IMG/VR virus record: IMGVR_UViG_3300025668_000745
Location: 20,644-84,643 of that record
DNA: 64,000 nt
Direction: 5' to 3' (one strand)
From: a virus
In this document: one piece after another, positions 38,831 through 46,403 of the stretch
How positions within the stretch are numbered: the stretch's first letter is position 1
Layout of the letters: every line of letters begins with the position of its first letter
Translations under genes and position numbers: made by a program
The notes under the pieces: generated by a model
The model's input: only the letters and a program-made list of their open reading frames with translations
Told to the model about the DNA's origin: nothing
Databases searched by the model: none

Positions 38831-39830
38831 CTTTCTACCAATGATGTATCAAGATAGTCCAATAACTAAAGTACTCCAAGAATCAACAACTTTTAACTTT
38901 GCTACTACAGTATCAGATTATTGTAATTACTCGTGTCATTACTGCTGGCCTGGAGCACATGCTGGAACAATGAAACTTCCGCCACCTACAGATATATTCA
39001 AGCATAATATTAAAAAATATTGCAAATGGGTTAAAAAACATAACCCAAAAATAGAAAATTTTTATTTTCATTATAGCGGCGGCGAGCCTTCTATGTTCCC
39101 CCATATGTCTGATTACCTAAAGTTTGTTGCTGATGAAATACCTAATGGGTATAGCGGATTGCAAACAAACGGATCTCGAACAATTAGATGGTGGGAGAAA
39201 AATTTACCAAATCTTCATTCATTATCGATAAGTGTACATGTTGGTAGCGCAGATCCTAATCATTTAATAGAACTTGCAAAACTTTGTGAAGAACACAAAG
39301 TAGATTACAATCTAAATGTTGCAGCCGATCTTCGAAATAAAAAGAAAGTATTAAAATTTTTAGAATTATTTTCTAAAAATAATCTACAAACGGGATTTCA
39401 TCTAATACAAGAAATACACGAAACCTGGGACGATAATGATCTACACACTAATAAAGAGTTTTATGAGGCGTGTGATAGTTTTACAGCGCATTATCAAGAT
39501 CGTAATAGTAATTCAGAGTTACAACGTAAAGTAACATTTGAAACAGAAGATTCAAAGAAACCAATTAAGTTTGATGAAATGCAGAGAAGTTCAATGAGGG
39601 GAGATTGGACTGGATATGATTGTAATACACCGGCACAATTTATGATGATTAATTCACAAGGTCATTTATATATATCTTGTGGTAATAAAATTGGACCACT
39701 AATTAAAAAAATTGATTTATTTAAATCTAAATTATCAGTTATTCCTGCACAACCTTGGGTGCGTTGTACAACTGGATATTGTAAGTGTACAGGCTTATGG
39801 CATGCCAATAAACAATTAGTAATAAAGTAG
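38823..39830 (+). CDS. Radical SAM protein, classical type, 335 aa
   Basis: I chose ATG 38823 (8-bp overlap, aaggat upstream); an upstream TTG is less likely. C34, C38 and C41 (CNYSCHYC) are followed by YSGGEPSMFP and LQTNGS. The C-terminus carries DCNTPAQFMMINSQG, YISCGN and a final CTTGYCKC, suggesting an auxiliary cluster. It is most similar to the next gene at 39866 (CWPGAHAG versus CWPYARSD after the motif). It is the last gene of the long operon. Confidence 0.84.
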   Translation: MADFLPMMYQDSPITKVLQESTTFNFATTVSDYCNYSCHYCWPGAHAGTMKLPPPTDIFKHNIKKYCKWVKKHNPKIENFYFHYSGGEPSMFPHMSDYLKFVADEIPNGYSGLQTNGSRTIRWWEKNLPNLHSLSISVHVGSADPNHLIELAKLCEEHKVDYNLNVAADLRNKKKVLKFLELFSKNNLQTGFHLIQEIHETWDDNDLHTNKEFYEACDSFTAHYQDRNSNSELQRKVTFETEDSKKPIKFDEMQRSSMRGDWTGYDCNTPAQFMMINSQGHLYISCGNKIGPLIKKIDLFKSKLSVIPAQPWVRCTTGYCKCTGLWHANKQLVIK

Positions 39831-39859
39831 TTGACTTTTGCAAACAAAGAATGTAATAT
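39831..39859 (+). promoter_or_regulatory. Sigma-70-type promoter for the 39866 gene, apparently leaderless
   Basis: The -35 is TTGACT (39831-39836), the spacer 17 bp and the -10 TAATAT (39854-39859). Transcription should begin about 6-7 bases on, at or next to the ATG at 39866. No ribosome site is visible. An in-frame TAA at 39854 rules out a longer ATG/GTG-started protein. The first eleven bases TTGACTTTTGC recur in the promoter at 60951-60979. Confidence 0.75.
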
Positions 39860-39865
39860 ATTAAT

Positions 39866-40984
39866 ATGAGCGAAGATTTAAAATGGTCAAATTATGACTT
39901 TACTAAAATACCTTTTGACGACATTGTCTCTGTGGGGCAACGTACTCTGCTGTATCGTGATATATTTACTGTATCATGGTTACTTGGACGTTTCTGCAAC
40001 TACAAGTGTTCCTACTGTTGGCCCTATGCCCGAAGTGACCGTAAAGATCACAGACCTACCGAGCTCTGCTTGCGAACAGTGGATGAAATTAAACGTCAAG
40101 CCAGAGACAACGGCTTCAATTCTTTCCACTTCTCCTTGTCAGGAGGAGAGCCTACTTTCCATCCTGGATACTTGGACATACTAAAGCACTTAGCTGACGA
40201 TGTAGATAATACTAACTATACAAGTGTACACATGACATCAAACTGTAGTCGCAACATGCGTTGGTTTGAACAGTATGTAGAAGCAGTTAAACCATTTCAT
40301 AGAGCAAGCATTACAGCAAGCCTGCACACAGAACACTTAAACACAAAGGAGAAGATGCAGGACTTTGCAGATAAACTAATCCTGTGTCAAGAACACGATG
40401 TACAAGTTACAATTAATATGGTCATGGTGCCGGACTGGTTTGAACGTGATTGGGAAAATGCACTGTTCTTTCACGAACAAGGTATCAACGTTACTCTTAA
40501 ACCACAATCAGACCCTACTGCTTCTAAAGTTGTTGACGGATACAAACCGGAAGACCTAAAACGTTTACATAACGGTATGCCGCAACGTGCATATACAGAA
40601 AGCAAACGTAAGTGGGAAGGTAGACCAAAACCTGCCTTTCAAATTCCACAAGGAGCAGACGGGAAACTTGATGCAAGTGTGCCTTGGCATTTTCAAGTAG
40701 AGTTTAAAGACTCAACAGGTAAAAAATGGTTCATGGATCAAGCAGAAAGATTTAATGCATTTAATTTTAATAAGTTTGAAGGATGGCGATGTAATGCAGG
40801 GTATCAAGGAATTATTATACGTGAACCGGACGGTTCAGTAAAGCGTAGTTATAGCTGTCATGATACGCCTCTTGGTAACATAGAAACAGGATTTAAGTTA
40901 TTTGACAAACCTATGCCATGTATAACTAAATCCTGTGTAAGTAGTGCAGATAGTAAAATACCTAAGACTAAAATTATTTCTTAA
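39866..40984 (+). CDS. Radical SAM protein, classical type, with atypical base composition, 372 aa
   Basis: C44, C48 and C51 (CNYKCSYC) are followed by LSGGEPTFHPGYL. The C-terminus has WRCNAGYQGI, SYSCHD and PCITKSC, consistent with an auxiliary Fe-S site. It has its own promoter and no leader. The first 300 bases are visibly richer in G and C than the surrounding DNA, with different codon choice (for example CTG, GCC, TTC), suggesting separate ancestry or selection for strong expression. Its stop overlaps the convergent nitroreductase gene by 11 bp. Confidence 0.85.
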   Translation: MSEDLKWSNYDFTKIPFDDIVSVGQRTLLYRDIFTVSWLLGRFCNYKCSYCWPYARSDRKDHRPTELCLRTVDEIKRQARDNGFNSFHFSLSGGEPTFHPGYLDILKHLADDVDNTNYTSVHMTSNCSRNMRWFEQYVEAVKPFHRASITASLHTEHLNTKEKMQDFADKLILCQEHDVQVTINMVMVPDWFERDWENALFFHEQGINVTLKPQSDPTASKVVDGYKPEDLKRLHNGMPQRAYTESKRKWEGRPKPAFQIPQGADGKLDASVPWHFQVEFKDSTGKKWFMDQAERFNAFNFNKFEGWRCNAGYQGIIIREPDGSVKRSYSCHDTPLGNIETGFKLFDKPMPCITKSCVSSADSKIPKTKIIS

Positions 40985-41606
40985 ATACTACCGGAATTTC
41001 TTCTTTTATACGTCTTTCAATCTTTACATTTTCTGTATGATGCTCACGTCTTTGTCTTGTGCTATCTTTAAATCCGATACCCATTAAAAGTATACTTGGA
41101 TTATCAAACCCTAAAATTTCTTCAACTTCTGATTTATCGTAACATGCACAACACCCTGTTTGATAACCTAACATTGTAGCAATAACATTTAAATAGCCAG
41201 CAGCAATACCTACAGCCATTTCTCTATCACGTCTTAACATGTTGTTATCTGATTCGTCATTATTTTTAAACTTTTTGTTATATTGTGCAGACATATCATT
41301 TGCTTCAAATGCAACAAGTAAGTTTGCAAGTGTTTGTGGATTTGTACATTCTACTCTATCTCCTGTTTCAGGATCAGCATATCCTAATCCTAATGAATTG
41401 GCATGTACTTGTTCTATAATATTTCTGTCTGTAATAAAGTGGGCTTTGTAAAACGCAAAGTTTTGTTTGCTCGGACAGTTAGTAACAGCGTGTACTAAAA
41501 CATCAATATCCTCTTCTGGAATACTTTTACTAAGATCCCAATTTCGTTGTGTATGTTGGCTTTTGATTACTGATTTTTTAATCTCGTTGCGAAAGTCTAA
41601 TTCCAT
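40974..41606 (-). CDS. Nitroreductase-family FMN protein, 210 aa
   Basis: A good site (aaggag) precedes the ATG on the minus strand. The layout fits the nitroreductase fold: NCPSKQNFAFYKAHFI near residues 43-58 (FMN-binding Ser/Asn), GIAAGYLNVIATMLGYQTGC near 133-152, and ILLMGIGFKD near 171. Family members transfer hydride from NAD(P)H through FMN. In this setting it could reduce a pathway intermediate or a partner flavoprotein. It is one of only two minus-strand genes inside the accessory region. Confidence 0.72.
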   Translation of the reverse strand: MELDFRNEIKKSVIKSQHTQRNWDLSKSIPEEDIDVLVHAVTNCPSKQNFAFYKAHFITDRNIIEQVHANSLGLGYADPETGDRVECTNPQTLANLLVAFEANDMSAQYNKKFKNNDESDNNMLRRDREMAVGIAAGYLNVIATMLGYQTGCCACYDKSEVEEILGFDNPSILLMGIGFKDSTRQRREHHTENVKIERRIKEEIPVVFKK

Positions 41607-41626
41607 AATGAATACTCCTTGTACTA

Positions 41627-41635
41627 TTATTTATT
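41627..41635 (-). promoter_or_regulatory. Late-promoter-like box AATAAATAA upstream of the nitroreductase
   Basis: On the minus strand the box AATAAATAA lies about 20 bases before the ATG at 41606, in the 84-bp divergent spacer. It resembles the ATAAATAC boxes elsewhere. The plus-strand gene at 41691 has an aaagga ribosome site in the same spacer but no promoter I can call confidently. Confidence 0.4.
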
Positions 41636-41690
41636 CAAATATGTATTATAACTAAACCGATATGCATAATTACTTATAAAGGAAGCAAAA

Positions 41691-42443
41691 ATGGATTCAA
41701 AAACACATGATAAGGACGGTAATCCTTTAAACTTGATGCCTAAGGCAAACAGATTGCATCAAGCAAGTTATTACGATACATGGTTAACTACTCCTGAAAG
41801 ATATGAACCAACTCCTGAAGATATAAAATGCGAACTGCAACTTCAAGCCTTGGGTAATTTTGAGCAGTTGTGTTTCAACTTTAATTACGAAAAGTTTACA
41901 AAAGAACTCGAAAATTTTGAGTTTGTGCCTTACTTGCGTAGAGAAGGTATCACCAATGACCGAGACGGATTAATGTTAGTTGGATTAGAGGGCGATAAGT
42001 CAAACGATAGTTTAAGTAGACCCGAAGCTATTGCTCGTGCTGGCAGACACTTAGAAGAAACAGATTTTACATTTCCTACTGATGCATATATTGGACTAAC
42101 TTCTCTACACGAAGTCTTAGATTATTGGGGTGGATTAGGACGCACAATGATTGTTAAAAGTAACAAGGGAGGCTGGTTCCCACCACATCGAGATGCTCCA
42201 CAACTTACAAGAGATTGTTTTAGAGTTATTGTATTTCTTGGCCCTGCAACAGATTTTGATGCATATGAATGGTACTTGGGAGACGAAAGAAGAATAATTA
42301 TTCCTAATACTGCATACTATGTAGACACACGTAAAGTACACAGAACACATGCTTGGGCAGACGATAGTTATCACTTAGTATTAAATGTTCCAAAAACTTG
42401 GCCTAATGTACTTAAACTTATGAGCAAATTAAGACACTATTGA
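41691..42443 (+). CDS. 2OG-Fe(II) oxygenase-like protein, 250 aa
   Basis: An aaaggaagc site precedes the ATG. The double-stranded beta-helix motif is visible: FPPHRDAP gives H166 and D168, and RKVHRTHAW (H217 or H220) gives the distal His. YHLVLNV closes the barrel. This resembles the aspartyl/asparaginyl hydroxylase-like group. Such enzymes hydroxylate amino acids, lipids or small molecules using 2-oxoglutarate and O2. One base separates it from the next oxygenase gene. Confidence 0.72.
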   Translation: MDSKTHDKDGNPLNLMPKANRLHQASYYDTWLTTPERYEPTPEDIKCELQLQALGNFEQLCFNFNYEKFTKELENFEFVPYLRREGITNDRDGLMLVGLEGDKSNDSLSRPEAIARAGRHLEETDFTFPTDAYIGLTSLHEVLDYWGGLGRTMIVKSNKGGWFPPHRDAPQLTRDCFRVIVFLGPATDFDAYEWYLGDERRIIIPNTAYYVDTRKVHRTHAWADDSYHLVLNVPKTWPNVLKLMSKLRHY

Positions 42444-42444
42444 T

Positions 42445-43152
42445 ATGCGTTCTGAAAGCCAAATCAACTTATTAAAATCACATCATTCAGATCCGTTTTC
42501 ATTATCTAATTTCCTTACATCGCAAGAGGTTGAGGATCTATTAGATTACTATTTTAATAATCAAGACAATGTTATTAAAAAAACAACAGGACCGAGTGTA
42601 CTAAAAATAAAAGATAACTTATTAGATAATATAATAAGCAGACTAAAATTACAAATAGGTGACTTTGATATAAGGTATGCACATTTCTTTGATGTAACCG
42701 GTCCGCATGTAATTCACAATGATGACGAATTTGATTATCCAGAATCGTATAAAGCATTTACAATACCGCTTAAAATATATGGTAATAGTGATGATGTAAA
42801 ATTAGTTATATATGATCAATATTACTACGGAGGCCCTGCTAAATTTTTTAATAATCAAGACACAAGTACTTGGAATGTGCATTATAATCCACCGCTTACT
42901 GATTATACTAATGTTGAAAATACAAATAACAGTGGTATATCAAAAACTGAAAAGGAAGAATATCTTACACACTTGGAAGATAAATGGTTGGAAGGGTTAA
43001 GCATCAAAAGTATGTTAGATTGGAAAATACAAAATGTTTTATGTTTTGACAGTTTACAATTACATTCGTCTACAGATTTTAATGCTAAAGGCATTGAACG
43101 AAAAATAGGATTAAGTATATTTACAGTTTTATCTGATCAAGCAAAAGACTAA
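42445..43152 (+). CDS. 2OG-Fe(II) oxygenase-like protein, 235 aa
   Basis: HVIHNDDEF supplies H91 and D93, FDSLQLHSS supplies H207, and the following ERKIGLSIFTV has the candidate 2OG-binding Arg219. A long loop (about 120-190) sits between the strands. Its 3' end overlaps the convergent radical SAM gene by 32 bp. Substrate unknown; the preceding oxygenase is a distant relative. Confidence 0.65.
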   Translation: MRSESQINLLKSHHSDPFSLSNFLTSQEVEDLLDYYFNNQDNVIKKTTGPSVLKIKDNLLDNIISRLKLQIGDFDIRYAHFFDVTGPHVIHNDDEFDYPESYKAFTIPLKIYGNSDDVKLVIYDQYYYGGPAKFFNNQDTSTWNVHYNPPLTDYTNVENTNNSGISKTEKEEYLTHLEDKWLEGLSIKSMLDWKIQNVLCFDSLQLHSSTDFNAKGIERKIGLSIFTVLSDQAKD

Positions 43153-44338
43153 CATCTAATTTTTTATTTTTGTAGTCGTTTTCTTTTATTAAGAATTTTT
43201 CTATATCGTTTGATGTATAAGATCCTGTTCCTATAAGACTCCTTAAACTTTTAAGCCAAATACATACATTATTCTTACATGCTTCTGCATGTTCGCCTTT
43301 AGAATTTAATACTATTTGTATTGCTTCGTCGACATATTTTCTAAATTCAATAGGTAAATTTGCTGGACTAAGAACTTTGGGAGTAGTCACCCAGTTATTA
43401 ATAAATCCAAATGGCACATCGACTTCAGTTAAATGATCGTAAACATATTGTATATATAATGGCAAGTGTTTAATACTAAACACATTCGGAGTCATTGCTA
43501 ATATTATATAACTTACTTTTTGGTTAATAAAAAAATTAAAATTCTTATCAAAGACATCCCAGTCAAGATGAAATCTAATATTTTCTGCTACACTACCCAT
43601 AGCTTCATTAGATAATCCAAATGACCATAGCCAATTTGTTCTATCGTTTTTAATTAGTTTTTCAATCTTATGTAATAGTTTGTCACTTGCGCCGCAGTTA
43701 GTAACTATGTGTATTCTAAACTTTCTATCTGCAAGTTTTTCTTCTAATGTATGCAAAAATTTAAAAAATTCTACACTTGCTAATGGCTCGCCCCCTAAGA
43801 TACGCAAATCTAAATATTTAGATCTATCTTTAGTTACAACGTCTAACCAATCTAAAAGAACATCAATATCTTTATTATTATGTTTTAAAAACTTTGCTTC
43901 TCCTCGTTCTTCAGCAATAATACTACTAAACGCTGAACTGCAATATAAACAACTTTGAGTACATGTATTATCAAATGTAAGACCAACAACTCTTAAATAA
44001 TCTAATTCAGGATTGGCTTTAATTTTACTATGTATTCTTGTATTACTTTTTACTTTGCGTTTAGATGTTCCTGAGTTCTTTTCAGCCATCCAGCATTCAT
44101 TACAAGCTGAGTGTTTTTCTTCATTTAAAAAGGCTAATTTTCGATCATGGTGTTCGGAGTTATTAGTAAAAAAGTCCAAAGTTAAATCTTTAGGAAACGA
44201 AACATCTTTGGAATAACAGCACCAAGATATAGATCGATCTCTAAGATTGATATCTACCTCTTCCCAAGGAAGTGAACAAAACATATCGTACTTGTGTATT
44301 GATTTTTGAGCAATATAGTCAGAGCTGGTCATAAACAT
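43121..44338 (-). CDS. Radical SAM protein, N-terminal twitch type, on the minus strand, 405 aa
   Basis: MFCSLPWEEVDI, SWCCYS (C40/C41) and ACNECWMAEK form the N-terminal domain. The core has C126, C130 and C133 (CTQSCLYC), LGGEPLA and HIVTNCG. It is the only radical SAM gene here in this orientation. The first ATG (44338) or the ATG two codons later may be the start; no ribosome site is visible for either. Only 25 bp separate it from the divergent aminotransferase gene. Confidence 0.83.
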   Translation of the reverse strand: MFMTSSDYIAQKSIHKYDMFCSLPWEEVDINLRDRSISWCCYSKDVSFPKDLTLDFFTNNSEHHDRKLAFLNEEKHSACNECWMAEKNSGTSKRKVKSNTRIHSKIKANPELDYLRVVGLTFDNTCTQSCLYCSSAFSSIIAEERGEAKFLKHNNKDIDVLLDWLDVVTKDRSKYLDLRILGGEPLASVEFFKFLHTLEEKLADRKFRIHIVTNCGASDKLLHKIEKLIKNDRTNWLWSFGLSNEAMGSVAENIRFHLDWDVFDKNFNFFINQKVSYIILAMTPNVFSIKHLPLYIQYVYDHLTEVDVPFGFINNWVTTPKVLSPANLPIEFRKYVDEAIQIVLNSKGEHAEACKNNVCIWLKSLRSLIGTGSYTSNDIEKFLIKENDYKNKKLDVSLLLDQIKL

Positions 44339-44349
44339 ATTTAGTACAC

Positions 44350-44358
44350 CATAAATAC
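44350..44358 (+). promoter_or_regulatory. Late-promoter-like box CATAAATAC of the second operon
   Basis: The box ends 5 bases before the ATG at 44364. With T4-type late promoters, transcription starts about 6 bases after the TATAAATA core, so the message would be leaderless. An in-frame TAA (44352-44354) prevents an upstream extension. It is the only promoter-like sequence seen before the 14-gene operon. Confidence 0.5.
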
Positions 44359-44363
44359 CCTAT

Positions 44364-45197
44364 ATGCACGAAACTGAATTAAGAAACATTATAAAGAATC
44401 CTTGGGTACAATGTCCACAAGTTAATAGCGTACAACACTTATTGAAGTCTGTCGAAGTTATTAATTTTGTAAGAGGCAGTGGTGAAGCATCTGCTCGGTT
44501 GGATTATTTAGAAACTTTATACAGAAAATGGGTAAGTGATATAATAGATTTACGTGATTTTAAGTATTGTTATTTTGTTAACGGTGTTACTGATGCAATT
44601 AATCAATGGGTAGCAACCGAAACAAGGACCTGGCAATATTTAAAAGGCGATTACGAATATGCTAAAATGATCGGCGGCGACGGATATTGTGTAGATGACA
44701 TTAATCCTGAACAGTTGTTATATATAAGCAACCCGGAATGTTCTACTGGCGACTTCATTAAACTTAAAGATATACCTAATCCTATAATATTAGATTGTGC
44801 ATATATTGGCAGTACCTTAAAACAACAAATGTCAGTGCCTAATACAACAGAACAAATTTGGTTTAGTTTTTCAAAAGGTTGGGGATTAGTTGGTCAACGT
44901 GCAGGGTTAGTTTTTACAAAACATCCTCATAAAAGTTTACATGTAATGAAACAAGTTGAAGCATGGAATTATACAAGTGTAGAAACAGCAATAGCTATTG
45001 TAGAAAACTATGATATAGACACTGTAGCAAGCGCATACAAGCCCGTACAGCAGCAGTTGTGTGAGAAGTATAACTTAGAGCCCAGTGATTGTTTTTTCAT
45101 TGCTAAGAGTACTGATAAGCGTTTTAAGATACGGCGTAGAAAAGAAGACATTGCTCGATTAGATTTGAGTTCTTTAATGGAGCACAGTAATGCATAA
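44364..45197 (+). CDS. Short fold-type-I PLP aminotransferase-like protein, 277 aa
   Basis: The pyridoxal-phosphate site is readable: YFVNGVTDAINQW near residues 70-82, LDCAYIGS with D144 and Y147, and WFSFSKGWGLVGQRAGLVF with the Schiff-base Lys171 and following Arg. Aspartate-aminotransferase relatives usually have 380-420 residues, so the small domain is much reduced. It probably transfers an amino group to a pathway intermediate. It overlaps the next gene by 8 bp and has no visible ribosome site. Confidence 0.7.
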   Translation: MHETELRNIIKNPWVQCPQVNSVQHLLKSVEVINFVRGSGEASARLDYLETLYRKWVSDIIDLRDFKYCYFVNGVTDAINQWVATETRTWQYLKGDYEYAKMIGGDGYCVDDINPEQLLYISNPECSTGDFIKLKDIPNPIILDCAYIGSTLKQQMSVPNTTEQIWFSFSKGWGLVGQRAGLVFTKHPHKSLHVMKQVEAWNYTSVETAIAIVENYDIDTVASAYKPVQQQLCEKYNLEPSDCFFIAKSTDKRFKIRRRKEDIARLDLSSLMEHSNA

Positions 45198-45828
45198 AAT
45201 TGTAGGGTTGTCGTTTAGTTATGCTGATAACAGTATGCAAAATAGAGGAATGTCTTTATTAGGAAAAGTTATTCCCTTTCATAAAACTTATACTTTAGCA
45301 GATTTTGATATACCCTTAGTAAAAACAAATAAACCAGACGGCGCAAGTCCTCAAGGTGTTAAGGATATGGTAGCAGCATTAGAAGAAGCAGATGCGATAG
45401 TTTTTGGAATATCAGAAATGATAGCTTATCCGTGCGCTTCATTTAAAAATTTTTGTGAATGGTTAGTTATAAATATTAACAACAATGATGATTTGACTAA
45501 AAGTTATTGTATCAGTCATAAGCCGTTAGTAACAACTACATTTACTCCAGGACCACATGCTGGAGATAGACATTGGGAAGTTTCCAACCAACTACTTTTC
45601 CAATTGAATTGTAACATTGAAAAAAATTATGTTTTTAGAGACGCTTGGGAAAACTTGTTGCCTAATAACATAGATTATATACAACAAGAAGCAAAAGAAA
45701 TGTTAGAGTTACTTTCAAAAAAATATAATGATAGCGGCATTGTTGTGCATGATAGAGTGCGCACAATGGGGAAATGGATGAATCAATACGAAGAATGGGA
45801 TAAAGAATGGACTTCTTCAGATCTGTAA
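45190..45828 (+). CDS. NAD(P)H-dependent FMN reductase-like flavoprotein, 212 aa
   Basis: A ggag site precedes the ATG. The flavodoxin-like start KIVGLSFSYADNSMQNRGMS, then FDIPLV and EADAIVFGISEMI and FKNFCEWL, matches NADPH-dependent FMN reductase proteins. It ends in MNQYEEWDKEW, a tail shared with its paralogue at 52686. It could supply reduced flavin or electrons to the radical SAM enzymes, which need a low-potential donor; that is inference. Confidence 0.68.
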   Translation: MHKIVGLSFSYADNSMQNRGMSLLGKVIPFHKTYTLADFDIPLVKTNKPDGASPQGVKDMVAALEEADAIVFGISEMIAYPCASFKNFCEWLVININNNDDLTKSYCISHKPLVTTTFTPGPHAGDRHWEVSNQLLFQLNCNIEKNYVFRDAWENLLPNNIDYIQQEAKEMLELLSKKYNDSGIVVHDRVRTMGKWMNQYEEWDKEWTSSDL

Positions 45829-46403
45829 AATTTAAAACTAATATAGACTTTTTCTATGATTGTGCAGAATATATTTCTGAAGATTCTACCTTTAACATAG
45901 ACGATAGTGTTTATATGTGTTGGACTGACGATAATAAAAAATTTATTCCAATACACAATTTTATAGATAAACTAAAAAATAAATTAAATTGTGAAATTAG
46001 TAGAAGTTGTTATACAGTTCAAAGAAGCAAAAAATCTAATTTGCCAATTCATATAGATAAAGATGATTCTATTATAGACAGATCTATTCATGGGAAAATA
46101 TATAGTTTAATTATACCTATTAAAGGTAGTGGCGTTACTAAGTTTTATAATTTGCACTCTAAAGATAACGGCCCTAACAGTATGGATATACACGAAAGAT
46201 ACAATCTATATATAGGAAATGATAATATCGAACAACAAGTGCAGATGCATAGTGCTGTAACAATTGAGCAACCTACAATTTTAAATATTAGCCAACCTCA
46301 TAGTGTTACTGTAGTTACTGCTCCGAGAATTACCTACCATTTAAAATTATTACAAGTTTCAGAACCTATAGATAAAATAGCGGAGATATTAAGTGAAATA
46401 TAA
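45807..46403 (+). CDS. 2OG-Fe(II) oxygenase-like protein, 198 aa
   Basis: NLPIHIDKD gives H82 and D84, ISQPHSV gives H165, and APRITYHLKL contains the candidate 2OG-binding Arg174 and closes the barrel. The size suits a minimal double-stranded beta-helix enzyme. The start lies 22 bp inside the flavoprotein gene. Substrate unknown. Confidence 0.65.
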   Translation: MDFFRSVKFKTNIDFFYDCAEYISEDSTFNIDDSVYMCWTDDNKKFIPIHNFIDKLKNKLNCEISRSCYTVQRSKKSNLPIHIDKDDSIIDRSIHGKIYSLIIPIKGSGVTKFYNLHSKDNGPNSMDIHERYNLYIGNDNIEQQVQMHSAVTIEQPTILNISQPHSVTVVTAPRITYHLKLLQVSEPIDKIAEILSEI

